From positions 648,893-712,892 of the forward strand of contig JAOSJO010000022.1 in the NCBI GenBank assembly GCA_027494055.1: a DNA stretch of 64,000 nucleotides, given 5' to 3'. Numbering within the stretch: position 1 is the stretch's first letter; each line of letters begins with the position of its first letter. The notes beneath the pieces were generated by a model that searched no databases, was not told the DNA's origin, and was given only the letters and a program-made list of their open reading frames with translations. Origin of the DNA: Anaerolineae bacterium (GTDB taxonomy: Bacteria; Chloroflexota; Anaerolineae; Aggregatilineales; JAFGMM01). The translations under genes were made by a program, and so were the position numbers. This document shows positions 21,744 through 31,654 of the stretch, piece after piece.

Positions 21744-23108
21744 ATGACAAATAAGCTGGCTCCAATAAGCGCGCGGGAAGCGCCAAAACCCGCCACGGCC
21801 ACCCTGCCCGGCTCGCGCGGCGCGTGGTCGCCGCCGTCGATGAGTTCGGTCGAGGACACCGGCCTGAACCTGATTACGATCTCGGACCTGGTCGCGAAGG
21901 TGCTGTATTTCGGCGGCCTGATGACCGGCTTCCGCGTCGCCGAAATCGTGAGACTGCCCTATACCGGCGTGGTCGACCGGACGCTGGAGTTTCTCAAGCG
22001 CGAGAAGTTCGTCGAAGTGAAGGGCAGCGGCGGCATCGGCGAGGGCGCGTGGCAGTACATGCTCTCGGTCAAGGGCGCGGAGAAAGCGCGCCAGGCGCTC
22101 GACCGCTCGCAGTACGCCAGCGCGTGCCCGGTGACGCTGGCGCAGTACATCGAGGCTATGCTCGCCCAGAACCAGACGCAACTTTCCATCGGGCCGGAGA
22201 TGCTCAAGCGGGCGCTCTCGCACCTCACCGTCACCGAGGAGATGATGGGGCGCGTCGGGCCGGCGGTGAACTCCGGGCGCTCGATGTTCCTGTATGGCCC
22301 GCCCGGCAACGGCAAGACCACCATCGCCGAGTCGGTGGGCCGGATGGTGCTGGGGCGCGACATCTGGATTCCTTACGCCGTTGACATCGACGGGCAAACC
22401 GTGCGCGTCTTCGACGATGTGAACCACGAGCTGTTGGAGACCGCCAACACCGTCGGCGACACGGGGTCGCTGCCGCGCGCCACCGGCGTCCGCGCCGACC
22501 CGCGTTGGGTGCGCATCCGCCGCCCGGTGATTATCGTGGGCGGCGAGCTGACCATGGAGGGGCTGGACCTGGTATGGGACGACACCAACCACTACTACGA
22601 AGCGCCCTACCAGATGAAGGCGAACGGCGGGATGCTCCTCATCGACGACTTTGGCCGCCAGCAGGTGCGACCGCGCGACCTGCTCAACCGGTGGATTGTG
22701 CCGCTTGAGAAGCAGGTCGATTACCTGACGCTGCACACCGGGCGCAAGATCGAGGTGCCGTTCTTCGTGCTGGTCGTGTTCTCCACCAACATTGAGCCGA
22801 GCGACCTGGTGGACGAGGCCTTCCTGCGCCGCATCCGCCACAAGATCGCGGTCGGCGACCCCTCATTTGAGCAGTACCGCGACATCTTCAAGCAGGTCTG
22901 CTCGCAGAAGCACGTGCCCTACGATGAGGAAGTGCTCAAGTACGTCATCAAGAAGTGGTACATCGACGCCGAGCGCAACCTGCGCTGCGTGCACCCGCGC
23001 GACCTGATCGATCAGATCATCGACATCTCCAAGTACACCAACCAGCCGCCGCGCATGACGCGCGAGATGATGGATCGGGCCGCCGCCGCGTATTTCGTCG
23101 ATCTGTAG
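21744..23108 (+). CDS. AAA-family ATPase with N-terminal winged-helix-like region
   Basis: 454 residues. Residues about 45-135 resemble a winged helix-turn-helix (LPYTGVVDRTLEFLKREKFVE). The ATPase follows with Walker A GPPGNGKT (about 185-192), Walker B MLLIDDF (about 296) and an arginine-finger region FLRRIRHKIAVGD. The C-terminal lid holds HPRDLIDQIIDI. It resembles single-stranded regulatory or MoxR-like ATPases found in environmental bacteria; no characterised name applies. GDPD, YdjC and EEP genes follow with gaps of 14, 6 and 27 bp, so it probably heads an operon. Partner and target are unknown. Confidence 0.78.
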   Translation: MTNKLAPISAREAPKPATATLPGSRGAWSPPSMSSVEDTGLNLITISDLVAKVLYFGGLMTGFRVAEIVRLPYTGVVDRTLEFLKREKFVEVKGSGGIGEGAWQYMLSVKGAEKARQALDRSQYASACPVTLAQYIEAMLAQNQTQLSIGPEMLKRALSHLTVTEEMMGRVGPAVNSGRSMFLYGPPGNGKTTIAESVGRMVLGRDIWIPYAVDIDGQTVRVFDDVNHELLETANTVGDTGSLPRATGVRADPRWVRIRRPVIIVGGELTMEGLDLVWDDTNHYYEAPYQMKANGGMLLIDDFGRQQVRPRDLLNRWIVPLEKQVDYLTLHTGRKIEVPFFVLVVFSTNIEPSDLVDEAFLRRIRHKIAVGDPSFEQYRDIFKQVCSQKHVPYDEEVLKYVIKKWYIDAERNLRCVHPRDLIDQIIDISKYTNQPPRMTREMMDRAAAAYFVDL

Positions 23109-23122
23109 AGTAGGGGGAGATC

Positions 23123-23884
23123 ATGCTGCCGCTTGAAGACCTGTACCAGGGCCGCACGCTGAACCTGGCGCATCGCGGCGCGTCGGCGGTCGCGCCGGAG
23201 AACACGATGCCGGCGTTCCAGCGCGCCCTCGAAATGGGCGCGGACGGCTTCGAGCTGGACGTGCAGCTCACGTTCGACGACGTGCCGGTCGTCATGCACA
23301 ACCGGCGCATCGACGAGACGACGGACGGCTCTGGCCTGCCCGGTGAGTTCACGCTCGAACAGCTTCAGGCGTTCGACGCCGGCGCGCACTTCGACCGCGA
23401 GTACGCCGGGACGCGCATCCCGACCCTCACCGAAGTGCTGGAAGCCTATCCTGAGGCGGTCGTCAACGCCGAACTCAAGCTGTTCACCACCAGCGACATT
23501 GGCCTGGAGCGGGCCGTGATCGACGTGATCCGCGCGCACGACGCGGAGGGGCGCGTCATCATCTCGTCGTTCAACCCCTTCTGCCTGCGGCGGGTGCGGC
23601 GGCTCGCCCCTGACGTGGCTATCGGCCACCTGACCGCGCTGGATATCGGCTTCGTGCTGCGCAAGGGGCTGTTCCTCTGGGGCGTGCGCCGCGAGGCCAT
23701 CCACCCTGAATTCCGCGAAGTCGATGAGACGTATATGGCCTGGGCGCGGCGCAAAGGCTACCGCGTCAACACGTGGACCGTCAACGAGGTTGACGACATG
23801 CGCCGGATGCTCGACCTGGGCGTGGACGCCATCATCACCGACCGGCCCGACGTGCTCAAGTCGGTGATGGCCGGTGAAGGGTAA
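23123..23884 (+). CDS. Glycerophosphodiester phosphodiesterase
   Basis: 253 residues, the size of UgpQ-type cytoplasmic GDPDs. It hydrolyses glycerophosphodiesters to glycerol 3-phosphate and an alcohol. Catalytic motifs are visible: HRGASAVAPENT (first catalytic His), FELDVQLT (metal-binding acidic residues), VVMHN (second His), and ITDRPD near the end. No signal peptide. GGGGGAG lies before the ATG. Co-transcription with the AAA ATPase and the YdjC gene is likely from 6-14 bp spacing. Confidence 0.93.
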   Translation: MLPLEDLYQGRTLNLAHRGASAVAPENTMPAFQRALEMGADGFELDVQLTFDDVPVVMHNRRIDETTDGSGLPGEFTLEQLQAFDAGAHFDREYAGTRIPTLTEVLEAYPEAVVNAELKLFTTSDIGLERAVIDVIRAHDAEGRVIISSFNPFCLRRVRRLAPDVAIGHLTALDIGFVLRKGLFLWGVRREAIHPEFREVDETYMAWARRKGYRVNTWTVNEVDDMRRMLDLGVDAIITDRPDVLKSVMAGEG

Positions 23885-23890
23885 CCGCCT

Positions 23891-24736
23891 GTGCCCAAGC
23901 GCCTGATCGTCAACGCGGATGACCTCGGCCTCAGCCCCGGCGTCAACCGGGGCGTCATCGAAGCGCACACGCGCGGCATCGTCACCTCCACCACCGTGAT
24001 GATCAACCTGCCCGACGCGCCGGCCGGCCTGGAAGGCGTCAAGGCGCAGGCGGCTGGCCTCGGCGTGGGGCTGCACCTGAACCTCACGTATGGCCGGCCC
24101 GTCAGCCCGCCGGATCGGGTCCGCAGCCTGGTCGATGAGGACGGGTGCTTTCATCCCGTCGGCCAGTGGCCGGTGGTCTTCGGCCAGTTCGACGCCGAGG
24201 ACATGACGCGCGAGCTGTGCAACCAGGTGCATCGCTTCATTGCGCTGGCCGGCCACCCGCCCGACCACCTCGACTCGCACCACGGCGTGACCTCGCTCCA
24301 CCCGGTCGCAATGCGCGCCCTGCTCGACCTGGCCGCCGAGTACGGCATCCCGATCCGCAACCCCGGCGTCTCGCTCACGCCGGAGGAGGCCGCGCACGCC
24401 ATCCACGCGTATCTCCCCAACGCGCCGGCGAGCGCCGTTCGCGCGCACTACGAGCAACTCATGGTGGTGTGGCGCGAGGGTCCGCAGCCGCGCCACCCGG
24501 ACCACATCCGCTCGGAGTTCTTCGGCGAGAACGCGACGCTCGGCGACCTGCTGGTCTTGCTCACCAACCTGGATCAGGGCGTGACTGAGATCATGTGTCA
24601 CCCCGGCTACGCTGAGGGCCTGACGGAGGGTTACGCCGCGCCGCGTGAGGCCGAACTCGCCGCCCTCACGCACCCCAGCGCAAAAGAGTTCGTGGTCGGC
24701 GAGCAGATCAAGCTCATCACATTCGCGGCGCTCTAG
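23891..24736 (+). CDS. ChbG/HpnK (YdjC) family carbohydrate deacetylase
   Basis: 281 residues from a GTG start 6 bp after the GDPD gene. The YdjC signature is clear: LIVNADDLGLSPGVNRGV carries the metal-binding Asp pair, and HLDSHHGVTSLHP provides histidine ligands. The C-terminus has EIMCHPGY. Family members remove N-acetyl groups from sugars such as chitobiose or bacteriohopanepolyol precursors. No hopanoid or chitin genes are adjacent, so the substrate is open. Confidence 0.88.
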   Translation: MPKRLIVNADDLGLSPGVNRGVIEAHTRGIVTSTTVMINLPDAPAGLEGVKAQAAGLGVGLHLNLTYGRPVSPPDRVRSLVDEDGCFHPVGQWPVVFGQFDAEDMTRELCNQVHRFIALAGHPPDHLDSHHGVTSLHPVAMRALLDLAAEYGIPIRNPGVSLTPEEAAHAIHAYLPNAPASAVRAHYEQLMVVWREGPQPRHPDHIRSEFFGENATLGDLLVLLTNLDQGVTEIMCHPGYAEGLTEGYAAPREAELAALTHPSAKEFVVGEQIKLITFAAL

Positions 24737-24763
24737 CACCTGGCCTGTCAAGAAGGTAGCGCG

Positions 24764-25742
24764 ATGCCTCAGATCACCGACCCGCCCCCACCAGAGATAA
24801 AGGCCGAACTCGACGAGTTGCGCGCCGCGCTGGACAACGACATCCCGGAGAAGGCGCTCGACCGCAACCTACTCATCGCCACGTGGAACATCCAGCCTTC
24901 GGCGACTTCACCGAGAAGTGGCAGTCTGAGGAGAGCGACAGCCCCAAGCGCGACCTGCAGAGCCTGCTCTGCATCGCCGATATTGTCTCGCGCTTCGACG
25001 TGATTGCGCTGCAAGAGGTGCGCGGCGACCTGAAGTGCCTGCGGCACATGCTCAAACGGCTTGGGCCGCACTGGAGCTTCACGCTGACAGACGTCACGCG
25101 GGGCGCCCCGGCAATGGCGAGCGCATGGCGTTCCTGTTCGACACGCGGAAGGTGCGCCTCTCCGGGCTGGCGTCCGAACTTGTCGTGCCGGAGGAGATGC
25201 TGCAGGCGGTCGGCCCGGATGCGCTCCAGCGGCAGTTTGCGCGCACGCCCTACGCCGTCAGCTTCTGGTCAGAGGGGAAGACGTTCATCCTGGTGACGCT
25301 GCACGTGCTCTACGGCGACGCGAGCGCGGACCGGGTCCCGGAGTTGAAGGCGATTGCGGAGTGGATGGCGGACTGGGCGCGGGACATCAACGCCTATGAT
25401 CACAACCTGATCGCGCTCGGCGATTTCAACATCGACCGCAGCGGCGACGCGCTCTACGAGGCCTTCACCTCCACCGGCCTGACCGTCCCCGGTGACCTGC
25501 TCAACCTCCCGCGCACGATCTTCAGCGACCCCGCGAAGCCGGCGCTGGCGAAGTTCTACGACCAGATTGCCTGGTTCACCACCGGCAATCGCGCCCCCGC
25601 CCTGTCGCTGGAGTACCTGCAGGGCGGCAACTTCGACTTCACCAAGGCCGCGTTGCGCGCGCGCAACCTGACCCGGACGCAGCTCTCCTGGCGCATCTCG
25701 GATCACTATCCGCTGTGGGTGGCGTTCTCGACGCGCGATTAA
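24764..25742 (+). CDS. Endonuclease/exonuclease/phosphatase-family protein (two frame breaks)
   Basis: 326 residues after adding a base at about 24894 (restoring AFGDFTEKW) and one at GGGG 25100-25103 (restoring GRPGNGERM). The EEP fold (DNase I-like) is shown by LLIATWNI, VIALQEVRGD (catalytic Glu), LIALGDFNID and a final SDHYPLW. It could cleave nucleic acid or remove phosphate from inositol- or lipid-type substrates. Downstream of the GDPD and YdjC genes in the same orientation. No signal peptide. Confidence 0.82.
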
Positions 25743-25750
25743 GCCGCAAG

Positions 25751-25829
25751 CGGGGCGAACCCGGCGGTTTGCCCCGCATGACCTTCCCCGTCGGTAGCTT
25801 CCCGAAAGCTTAGAGCTTTCGGGAAGTTG
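25751..25829. repeat. Two tandem palindromic repeats
   Basis: The 98-bp gap between the convergent EEP and DinG genes holds two of the genome's dispersed palindromes. One, at 25751-25777, is of the GGCGAAC/GTTTGCC family. The other, at 25795-25829, is of the CTTCCCGAAAGCT/AGCTTTCGGGAAG family. Either stem could end transcription from both sides, though neither has a strong T run. Confidence 0.6.
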
Positions 25830-25840
25830 CAAAGCTATTT

Positions 25841-28688
25841 TCAAGGGAGAGCGCACGCGCGACCGCGCGCCCAGTAATCGAACAGCCACCGCTGCGCCGC
25901 CGCTGGCAGGTGAGCCATCGGCCCGTGCATCACCATGCACGACGGCAGCGACGCCACGAACGCACGGCCATACGACTTGCTCAACACGCGCCGGTCGAAA
26001 ACCGCGACCACGCCCCGGTCGTCGCGGCGGCGGATGAGGCGGCCAAACCCCTGCCGGAAGCGCAGGATGGCTTCGGGCATGGCGTACTCGGCGAAGGGGT
26101 CGGCGTAGGTCTCGGAGCGCGCGGCGAAGATCGGGTCTGAGGGCACGGTGAACGGCAGGCGCACGATCACCAGCACGCTGAGCGCCTCGCCGGCTACGTC
26201 CACCCCCTCCCAGAAGGAGCGCGTGCCGAGCAGCACCGCCTTGTCGGTCTCGCGGAAGCCCTCCAGCAACTGCTGGCGCGAGGTGCCGTCGCTCTGGTCG
26301 TAGACCGTGATCCCCTGCGCCGACAGCGCCGGGCCGATGGCCTGGCTGGTCTTGCGCAACTGCGCGTATGACGTGAACAGCACCAGCGTGCGCCCCTCGG
26401 TGGCGGTGCACAACTCCACCAGGCCCTGTTCCACCATCTGCTGGTAGCGCGGCCCCTGGTTGGGTTCGGGGATGTCGGCGATCAGGTAGAGGAGCGTGGA
26501 CTCCTCGTAATCGAAGGGCGAGCCAAGCGCCAGCTCTGCCACCTCGTCCTCGCGCGCGCCGAGCCGCGCCCGCACGAACTCGAAGCTGTCGCCGGTGCGC
26601 AGCGTCGCGGAGGTGAGGATCACCGACTCCTTGGCCTGCCACAGATGGTGGTCGATTAGCGGGGCGACCTCCAGCGGCGCGGCGTGCATGGAGAGGCGCG
26701 CGTCGCCGGCGGCGAGTTCCACCCAATAGATGGTGTTCGGCATCGCCTCATCGACGATGGCCTGGAACTGCATGTGAATCTCCATCAGGTGGCGCGCGGC
26801 GGCGGTTGACCCGGAGAGCAGGTCGTCGTAGGCGTCGATGTCGTAGCCGTCCAGGTCGCCGAGGCCGCCGGCCAGCCGCTGCATTGCGTCGGCGATGGCC
26901 TCCGTGAACTGGGCGAGCACGCTCCACACGTGGCGCACGCGCCCCCATGCCGGGTGCGCGCGCATCTCGTCGGTGATGCGCACCTGCACGGCGTACTCGC
27001 TGGGGCGGACGCGCGTGTGCTCGGTGAGGAACTCGTACACCGCCGCGAACAACGCGCCGACGTGGTGCTGCATGGCGCGGGAGGCCTCGGTGATGCGTTC
27101 CACGTAGTCCGCCAATTTGGCGTGATGCTGCTGCGGGATCGCGCCGCGCGTGCGCGCCAGCACGTCGCCGAGCAGGCCGGTGCGCGCGCTGCCCAGGTCG
27201 GCGAGCTGGCGGTGGATGGCCGCCTCGTCCAGGTGGAAGCTCAGGCCGTTGGTGGTCGCCTCTTCCAGGTGGTGCGACTCGTCCACGACCAGGTAGCGGT
27301 ATTCGGGCAGCACCCGGTTGCCGACCATCACGTCGGAGAGCAGCAGTGCGTGGTTGACGATGACGATGTGGGCGCTCTCGGCGGCGCGGCGCGCCTTGTA
27401 GAACGGGCACGCGCCGCCCATCTGCGTCGCGCAGCGCTCCAGGGTGCAGCCCTCGTCCTGCGCGGAGAGGCGCGCCCACACGCCCTGCTCAGCGCCGCCG
27501 CGCAGCGAAATCTCGCCCTTGTCGCCGCTGCCGCCCTGGAGCAGCCACACCAGTATCTTGGCGAAGACGCGCATTTCCTCGATGCTGGTGGGCGCGCGGC
27601 GGCGCAGCGCCGCCAGCCGGCGCGGGCAGAGGTAGTTCGCCCGCCCCTTGAGCACCGTCGCGCGGAACGGGAAGCCGAGGATGTCGCCCAGGGCGGGGAT
27701 GTCCTTGTAGATCAGTTGGTCTTGCAGGTTGATGGTGTTGGTCGAGATGACCACGCGCTCGTTGTTGAGCGCCGCCCAGAAGATCGACGGCAGCAGGTAG
27801 GCGATGGACTTCCCGATGCCGGTGCCGGCCTCGACCATCAGGTGGTAGCCGTTGTTGAAGGCGTCGGCGATGGCGGCGAGCATATCGACCTGTTCCCGCC
27901 GGAACTCGTAGCCGGGGAACGACCCGGCCAGCGCCCCGCCCGGCGCGATCAGGTCCGCCAGCGCGTCGATGTCGAGCGGCGTGCGGCTGTCCTTGGGCTG
28001 GAGCGGCTCCCAGCCGGGGGGCGCTGCGCTGAAGAGCGCGGCGAGGTCGTCATCGGGCGCGGTTTCGCGCTGCTGCGGCTCGGTGAAGGCGTGCTTGGCG
28101 CGTTCCTCAAGCGCCGCATCGAACACCGGGCGGGCTGTCCACGCCAGGCCGCGCGCCGCGTGGGCAATCTCCTGCAGCGTGGCCAGCGGCAGCGCGAGCA
28201 CCCGCTCCCCACAGCGCCCAGTAGAGGCGCGCCGTCGCTTCGGCGTCGCTGCGCGCGCGGTGCGCCTCCTCCAGCGCGAGGCCGAGTTCCGCCGTGAGCG
28301 CGTTGAGGTTGTAGCGCGGCGTGGTGGGGAGCATCACGCTGGCAAGCTCGTAGGTGTCGAGCGGGAGGTTGCGCGCCAGCACGTTCTGCCGCTGCAGGAA
28401 GCCCAGGTCGAAGCCGACGTTGTGCCCGACCACGGGCCGGTCGCCCACGAAGCGGACGAGGTCGGGCAGCACGCTGCGCAGCAGGGGCGCGCTGTCCACA
28501 TCGGCCTGGGTGATGCCCGTGAGCGTCGTGATGTACGGCGGGACGGCGCGGTTTGGGTTGACGAGCGAGTCGAGCGTCTCGATTATCTGGTCGCCCTGGA
28601 ACTTCACCGCGCCGATCTCGATGATGGCGTCACGCTGCGGGTCGAGGCCGGTGGTCTCAATGTCAAGGGCAACGATCTCGCCGCGCAT
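25841..28688 (-). CDS. dinG: DnaQ exonuclease-DinG helicase fusion (frame break)
   Basis: 948 residues after removing one C at 28207-28210, which rejoins WERVLALPLATLQEI. The N-terminal 165 residues are a DEDD exonuclease (IVALDIETTGLD, VGHNVGFDLGF, HRARSDAEAT). Then comes an XPD/DinG-type superfamily 2 helicase with Walker A EAGTGIGKS, an iron-sulfur region with Cys in YLCPRR, CTLERC and CPFYK, and the DESH box. Late helicase motifs are TRSFWEGVDVAGE and GRLIRRRDDRG. This domain order matches the Gram-positive-type DinG that carries its own 3'-5' exonuclease. A role in DNA repair or R-loop removal is inferred. Confidence 0.92.
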
Positions 28689-28740
28689 GGGAACTCCGTT
28701 CTAGCGCGCGGGAGGCGCGTCGGCAATATGATGGGGGTCG

Positions 28741-28770
28741 ATTATAGCAGATCATGCGCGCTGGTGTCGA
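28741..28770 (-). promoter_or_regulatory. Promoter of dnaQ-dinG fusion
   Basis: TCGACA (28765-28770) and TATAAT (28741-28746) are separated by 18 bp on the minus strand, about 50 bp upstream of the start codon at 28688. Confidence 0.6.
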
Positions 28771-28862
28771 ACATGTGTACTGATCGCGGATCGTCTTATC
28801 TCCTCGACGCCACCGATAGCGGGGTCTTTTGCCGGAAAAAGGGATCATGTTCGGGAAAGGGC

Positions 28863-29088
28863 TGACCGCCTGTCACCTTCGCTTCATTTGGGCAAGAGGA
28901 AAATTAACCACGAATAACACTAATTACACGAATAATAAGAATAATATTTGGAATCCGCGCACATCAGTTCGTTCCGCTCTTTCTGGCAGACGGTCTCTTC
29001 ATTCCTTCTGAATTAGTGTTATTCGTGGTTTCATTCTGCTCTGCTTAACCAATAACGGGGTCCTCTCCCAAAAAGTGACAGGCGGTCA
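28863..29088. mobile_element. Foldback / MITE-like element
   Basis: A 226-bp AT-richer segment is bounded by perfect 14-bp inverted repeats, TGACCGCCTGTCAC (28863-28876) and its complement (29075-29088). Nested inside is a perfect 20-bp pair at 28906-28925 and 29011-29030. No coding sequence is present. The nested inverted repeats and contrasting base composition suggest a non-autonomous foldback element. No transposase or target duplication was identified. Confidence 0.5.
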
Positions 29089-29338
29089 CAGGAAAGGGAG
29101 GGCGAATCAGCGGCGAGGCGATTACGGTACATGGTACAAGAAGAGGTGAGTCAGCGCGGAGATGACAACCCGCGCTTTTTGCCGCTGAGATTCGTTACTT
29201 ACCCGGTGGCGCGAATTGCCGTAACGTGGAATTGTACGGTCGGTTGTTATTTGATTCTGGTCGTGGCGGAACACTATTTTCCCCAAACGCTCCCTGCGTG
29301 CGTTCCCTGCGGCCAGAACGTAGACCCAGGAGAAACCA

Positions 29339-29602
29339 ATGCTCAATGGTTGGATAGACATCCACAAGGACCGGTGTAAGGGGTGTGGTCTGTGCGTTGC
29401 GGCCTGCCCCAAAGGCGTGATTGCCCTCGCCGAAGACCAGGTCAACGCGCACGGCTACCATCCCGCGCGGCTGGAGGACCCTGAGGGCGAGTGCACCGGC
29501 TGCGCGATCTGCGCGGTGGCCTGCCCGGATGTGTGTATCACGGTTTACCGGATGCCGAAGCGCGTGGAAGCCGACGCGCCCGCTGTGGCGGCCTCGGCGT
29601 GA
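29339..29602 (+). CDS. korD: 2-oxoacid:ferredoxin oxidoreductase delta (ferredoxin) subunit
   Basis: 87 residues holding two [4Fe-4S] motifs, [12 protein letters not shown] and [12 protein letters not shown]. Small dicluster ferredoxin subunits of this size start many kor/vor operons and pass electrons from the thiamine enzyme to ferredoxin. It lies 17 bp before korA in the same direction. Start ATG follows GGAG by about 8 nt. Whether the complex prefers 2-oxoglutarate or branched-chain 2-oxoacids cannot be told. Confidence 0.88.
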   Translation: MLNGWIDIHKDRCKGCGLCVAACPKGVIALAEDQVNAHGYHPARLEDPEGECTGCAICAVACPDVCITVYRMPKRVEADAPAVAASA

Positions 29603-29619
29603 CCGGGGAGCAGGACGCT

Positions 29620-30706
29620 ATGGACAAGCAACTCCTCAAGGGTAACGTCGCCATCGCCGAGGCGGCGATCCGCGCCGGCGTGGAGGCGTACTTCGGCTAC
29701 CCGATCACGCCGCAGACCGAACTGCTGGAGCACATGGCGAAGCGCATGCCCGAACTGGGCCGCACGTTCGTCCAGGCCGAGAGCGAGGTGGCGGCGATCA
29801 ACATGGTGTATGGCGCTGCCGCCACCGGCAAGCGCGCGATGACCTCCTCCTCCAGCCCCGGCGTCAGTCTGATGCAGGAGGGCATCTCGTACATCGCCGG
29901 CTCCGGAGATACCGTGCGTCATCGTGGACGTGATGCGCGGCGGACCCGGCCTCGGCAACATCCAGCCCTCGCAGAGCGACTACTTCCAGGTCACGCGCTC
30001 CGCCGGCCATGGCGACTATCACCCCATCGTGCTCGCCCCGGCCACAGTGCAGGAGGCCATCGACCTGACCACGCTCGCCTTCGACCTGGCGGACAAATAC
30101 CGGCATGTCGTCATCGTGGTGGCGGACGGCCTGATCGGGCAGATGATGGAGCCGGCGACGTTGCCGCCCATGCGCGACCCGCACCTGCACCCTGACGCCG
30201 CGTCGTGGGCGCTCACCGGGGCGGAGGGCCGCACGCCGAACGTGGTCACCTCGCTGTGCCTCGGCGCCGAGACGGGCGAGCGCCATAACAAGGAAATCCA
30301 GGCGCGCCTGCGCGTCATCCGTGAAGCCGAGCAACGCGCCACCGAGGTGTTCACCGAGGATGCCGAGGTCATCGTCGTCGGGTACGGCACGGCGGGTCGC
30401 ATCGCCGAGAGCGCGGTGCACCAGGCGCGCGAGGCCGGGCTGAAGGTCGGGCTGTTCCGGCCCATCGCGCTGTGGCCCTTCCCGGAGCGCCGACTGGGTG
30501 CGCTGGCCGGCCGGGCGCGGGGTTTCCTCGCCGTGGAGATGAACGCCGGCCAGATGGTCGATGACGTGCGGCTGGCGGTCAACGGGCGCGCGCCGGTCGC
30601 GTTCTACGGGCGGTTGGGCGGCGCGGTGCCCATGCCCGAAGAGATTTACGACGCGATCACCGGCGTCTTTGAGCAGGTCGCCTCCCTGCCCGTGGCTGGC
30701 GACTAG
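29620..30706 (+). CDS. korA: 2-oxoacid:ferredoxin oxidoreductase alpha subunit (frame break)
   Basis: 361 residues after removing one G at about 29905, which restores [20 protein letters not shown]. Features include the pyruvate-ferredoxin-type alpha domain ([28 protein letters not shown]) and a C-terminal transketolase-like domain ([14 protein letters not shown]). With KorB it forms the thiamine-dependent core that oxidatively decarboxylates a 2-oxoacid to acyl-CoA with reduction of ferredoxin. The sequence resembles both KorA and VorB. Confidence 0.9.
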
Positions 30707-30722
30707 GCGCAGGAGGGGAATC

Positions 30723-31520
30723 ATGGCGACGACGCTTACAGAAGAACAGACGCCGCCCATCGACGCGATGGAGGTGGTCTACCAGCGCCCCGAAGCGCTG
30801 ACCGACGTGCCGACGCACTACTGCCCCGGCTGCGGTCACGGCATCGCGCACCGGATGGTCGGCGAGGTGATCGATGAGCTGGGCATCCGCACGCAGACGA
30901 TTGGGGTCGCCCCGGTGGGCTGCGCGGTGTTCGCCTACAACTACTTCAACATGGACTTCATCGAGGCGGCGCACGGGCGCGCCCCCGCCACCGCGACCGG
31001 GATCAAGCGCGTGTTCCCGGACCGCATCGTCTTCACCTACCAGGGCGACGGCGACCTGGCGGCCATCGGCACCGCCGAGATCGTGCACGCGGCGATGCGC
31101 GGCGAGAAGATCACCGTCGTCTTCATCAACAACGCCATCTACGGGATGACGGGCGGCCAGATGGCCCCGACAACGCTGCCGGGCATGAAGACCACGTCCT
31201 CCCCGTCAGGGCGCGACGTGGAGGCGACCGGGCAGCCGGCCCGGATGTCGGAACTGCTCGCGACGCTGCCCGGCGCGGCCTATATCGTGCGGCGCTCGCT
31301 CCACAACGTGCGCGAGATCCGCAAGGCGCGCAAGGCGATCCTCACCGCGTTCAAGGTGCAGCAGGCCGGGTTGGGCCTCAGCATGGTCGAACTGCTCAGC
31401 AGTTGCCCGACCAACTGGGGCATGACGCCGTCCGACGCGATGAAGTGGGTCGAGGAGAACATGGTGCCCGTCTATCCGCTGGGCGACTACAAAGTGGTCG
31501 ATGCGGTCCGGGACCTCTAG
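30723..31520 (+). CDS. korB: 2-oxoacid:ferredoxin oxidoreductase beta subunit
   Basis: 265 residues, the thiamine diphosphate-binding subunit. The N-terminus has [12 protein letters not shown] (iron-sulfur Cys). The TPP/Mg site is [12 protein letters not shown] followed by [11 protein letters not shown]. Length is normal. It lies 16 bp after korA. Downstream the operon is interrupted by an SPFH lipoprotein gene before korC, so the 134-bp gap after korB (containing a palindromic repeat at 31581-31608) may split the transcript. Confidence 0.92.
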   Translation: MATTLTEEQTPPIDAMEVVYQRPEALTDVPTHYCPGCGHGIAHRMVGEVIDELGIRTQTIGVAPVGCAVFAYNYFNMDFIEAAHGRAPATATGIKRVFPDRIVFTYQGDGDLAAIGTAEIVHAAMRGEKITVVFINNAIYGMTGGQMAPTTLPGMKTTSSPSGRDVEATGQPARMSELLATLPGAAYIVRRSLHNVREIRKARKAILTAFKVQQAGLGLSMVELLSSCPTNWGMTPSDAMKWVEENMVPVYPLGDYKVVDAVRDL

Positions 31521-31580
31521 CGGTCCATCCCTGTGGTGGTGACGGGTATCGGGCGGGCCGTGCCTTGTCAAAAACATATG

Positions 31581-31608
31581 GAGGGGCGAACCGCCGGTTT
31601 GCCCTCCA
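31581..31608. repeat. Palindromic repeat, GGGCGAACC family
   Basis: GGGGCGAACCGCCGGTTTGCCC-type palindrome between korB and the SPFH gene. Related copies occur at 25751, 32904, 38060, 50616 and 50857. Confidence 0.6.
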
Positions 31609-31654
31609 GAGCAGGAGCGCGGCCGGCTGCGCCCCCTACTCACAGAGGAAGAGC

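Larger units (their letters stand above)
28689..29338. other. Intergenic region between dinG and kor operon
   Basis: 650 bp containing the dinG promoter and the foldback element. The remaining stretch at 29090-29338 shows no recognisable gene. The kor operon promoter should lie in its last 150 bp; a GGAGAAACC ribosome-binding site precedes the ATG at 29339. Confidence 0.5.

Noticed and set aside
23012..24751. A 579-codon minus-strand frame across the GDPD and YdjC genes
   Set aside because: The plus-strand genes carry clear catalytic motifs; the antisense translation is low-complexity and overlaps both fully.
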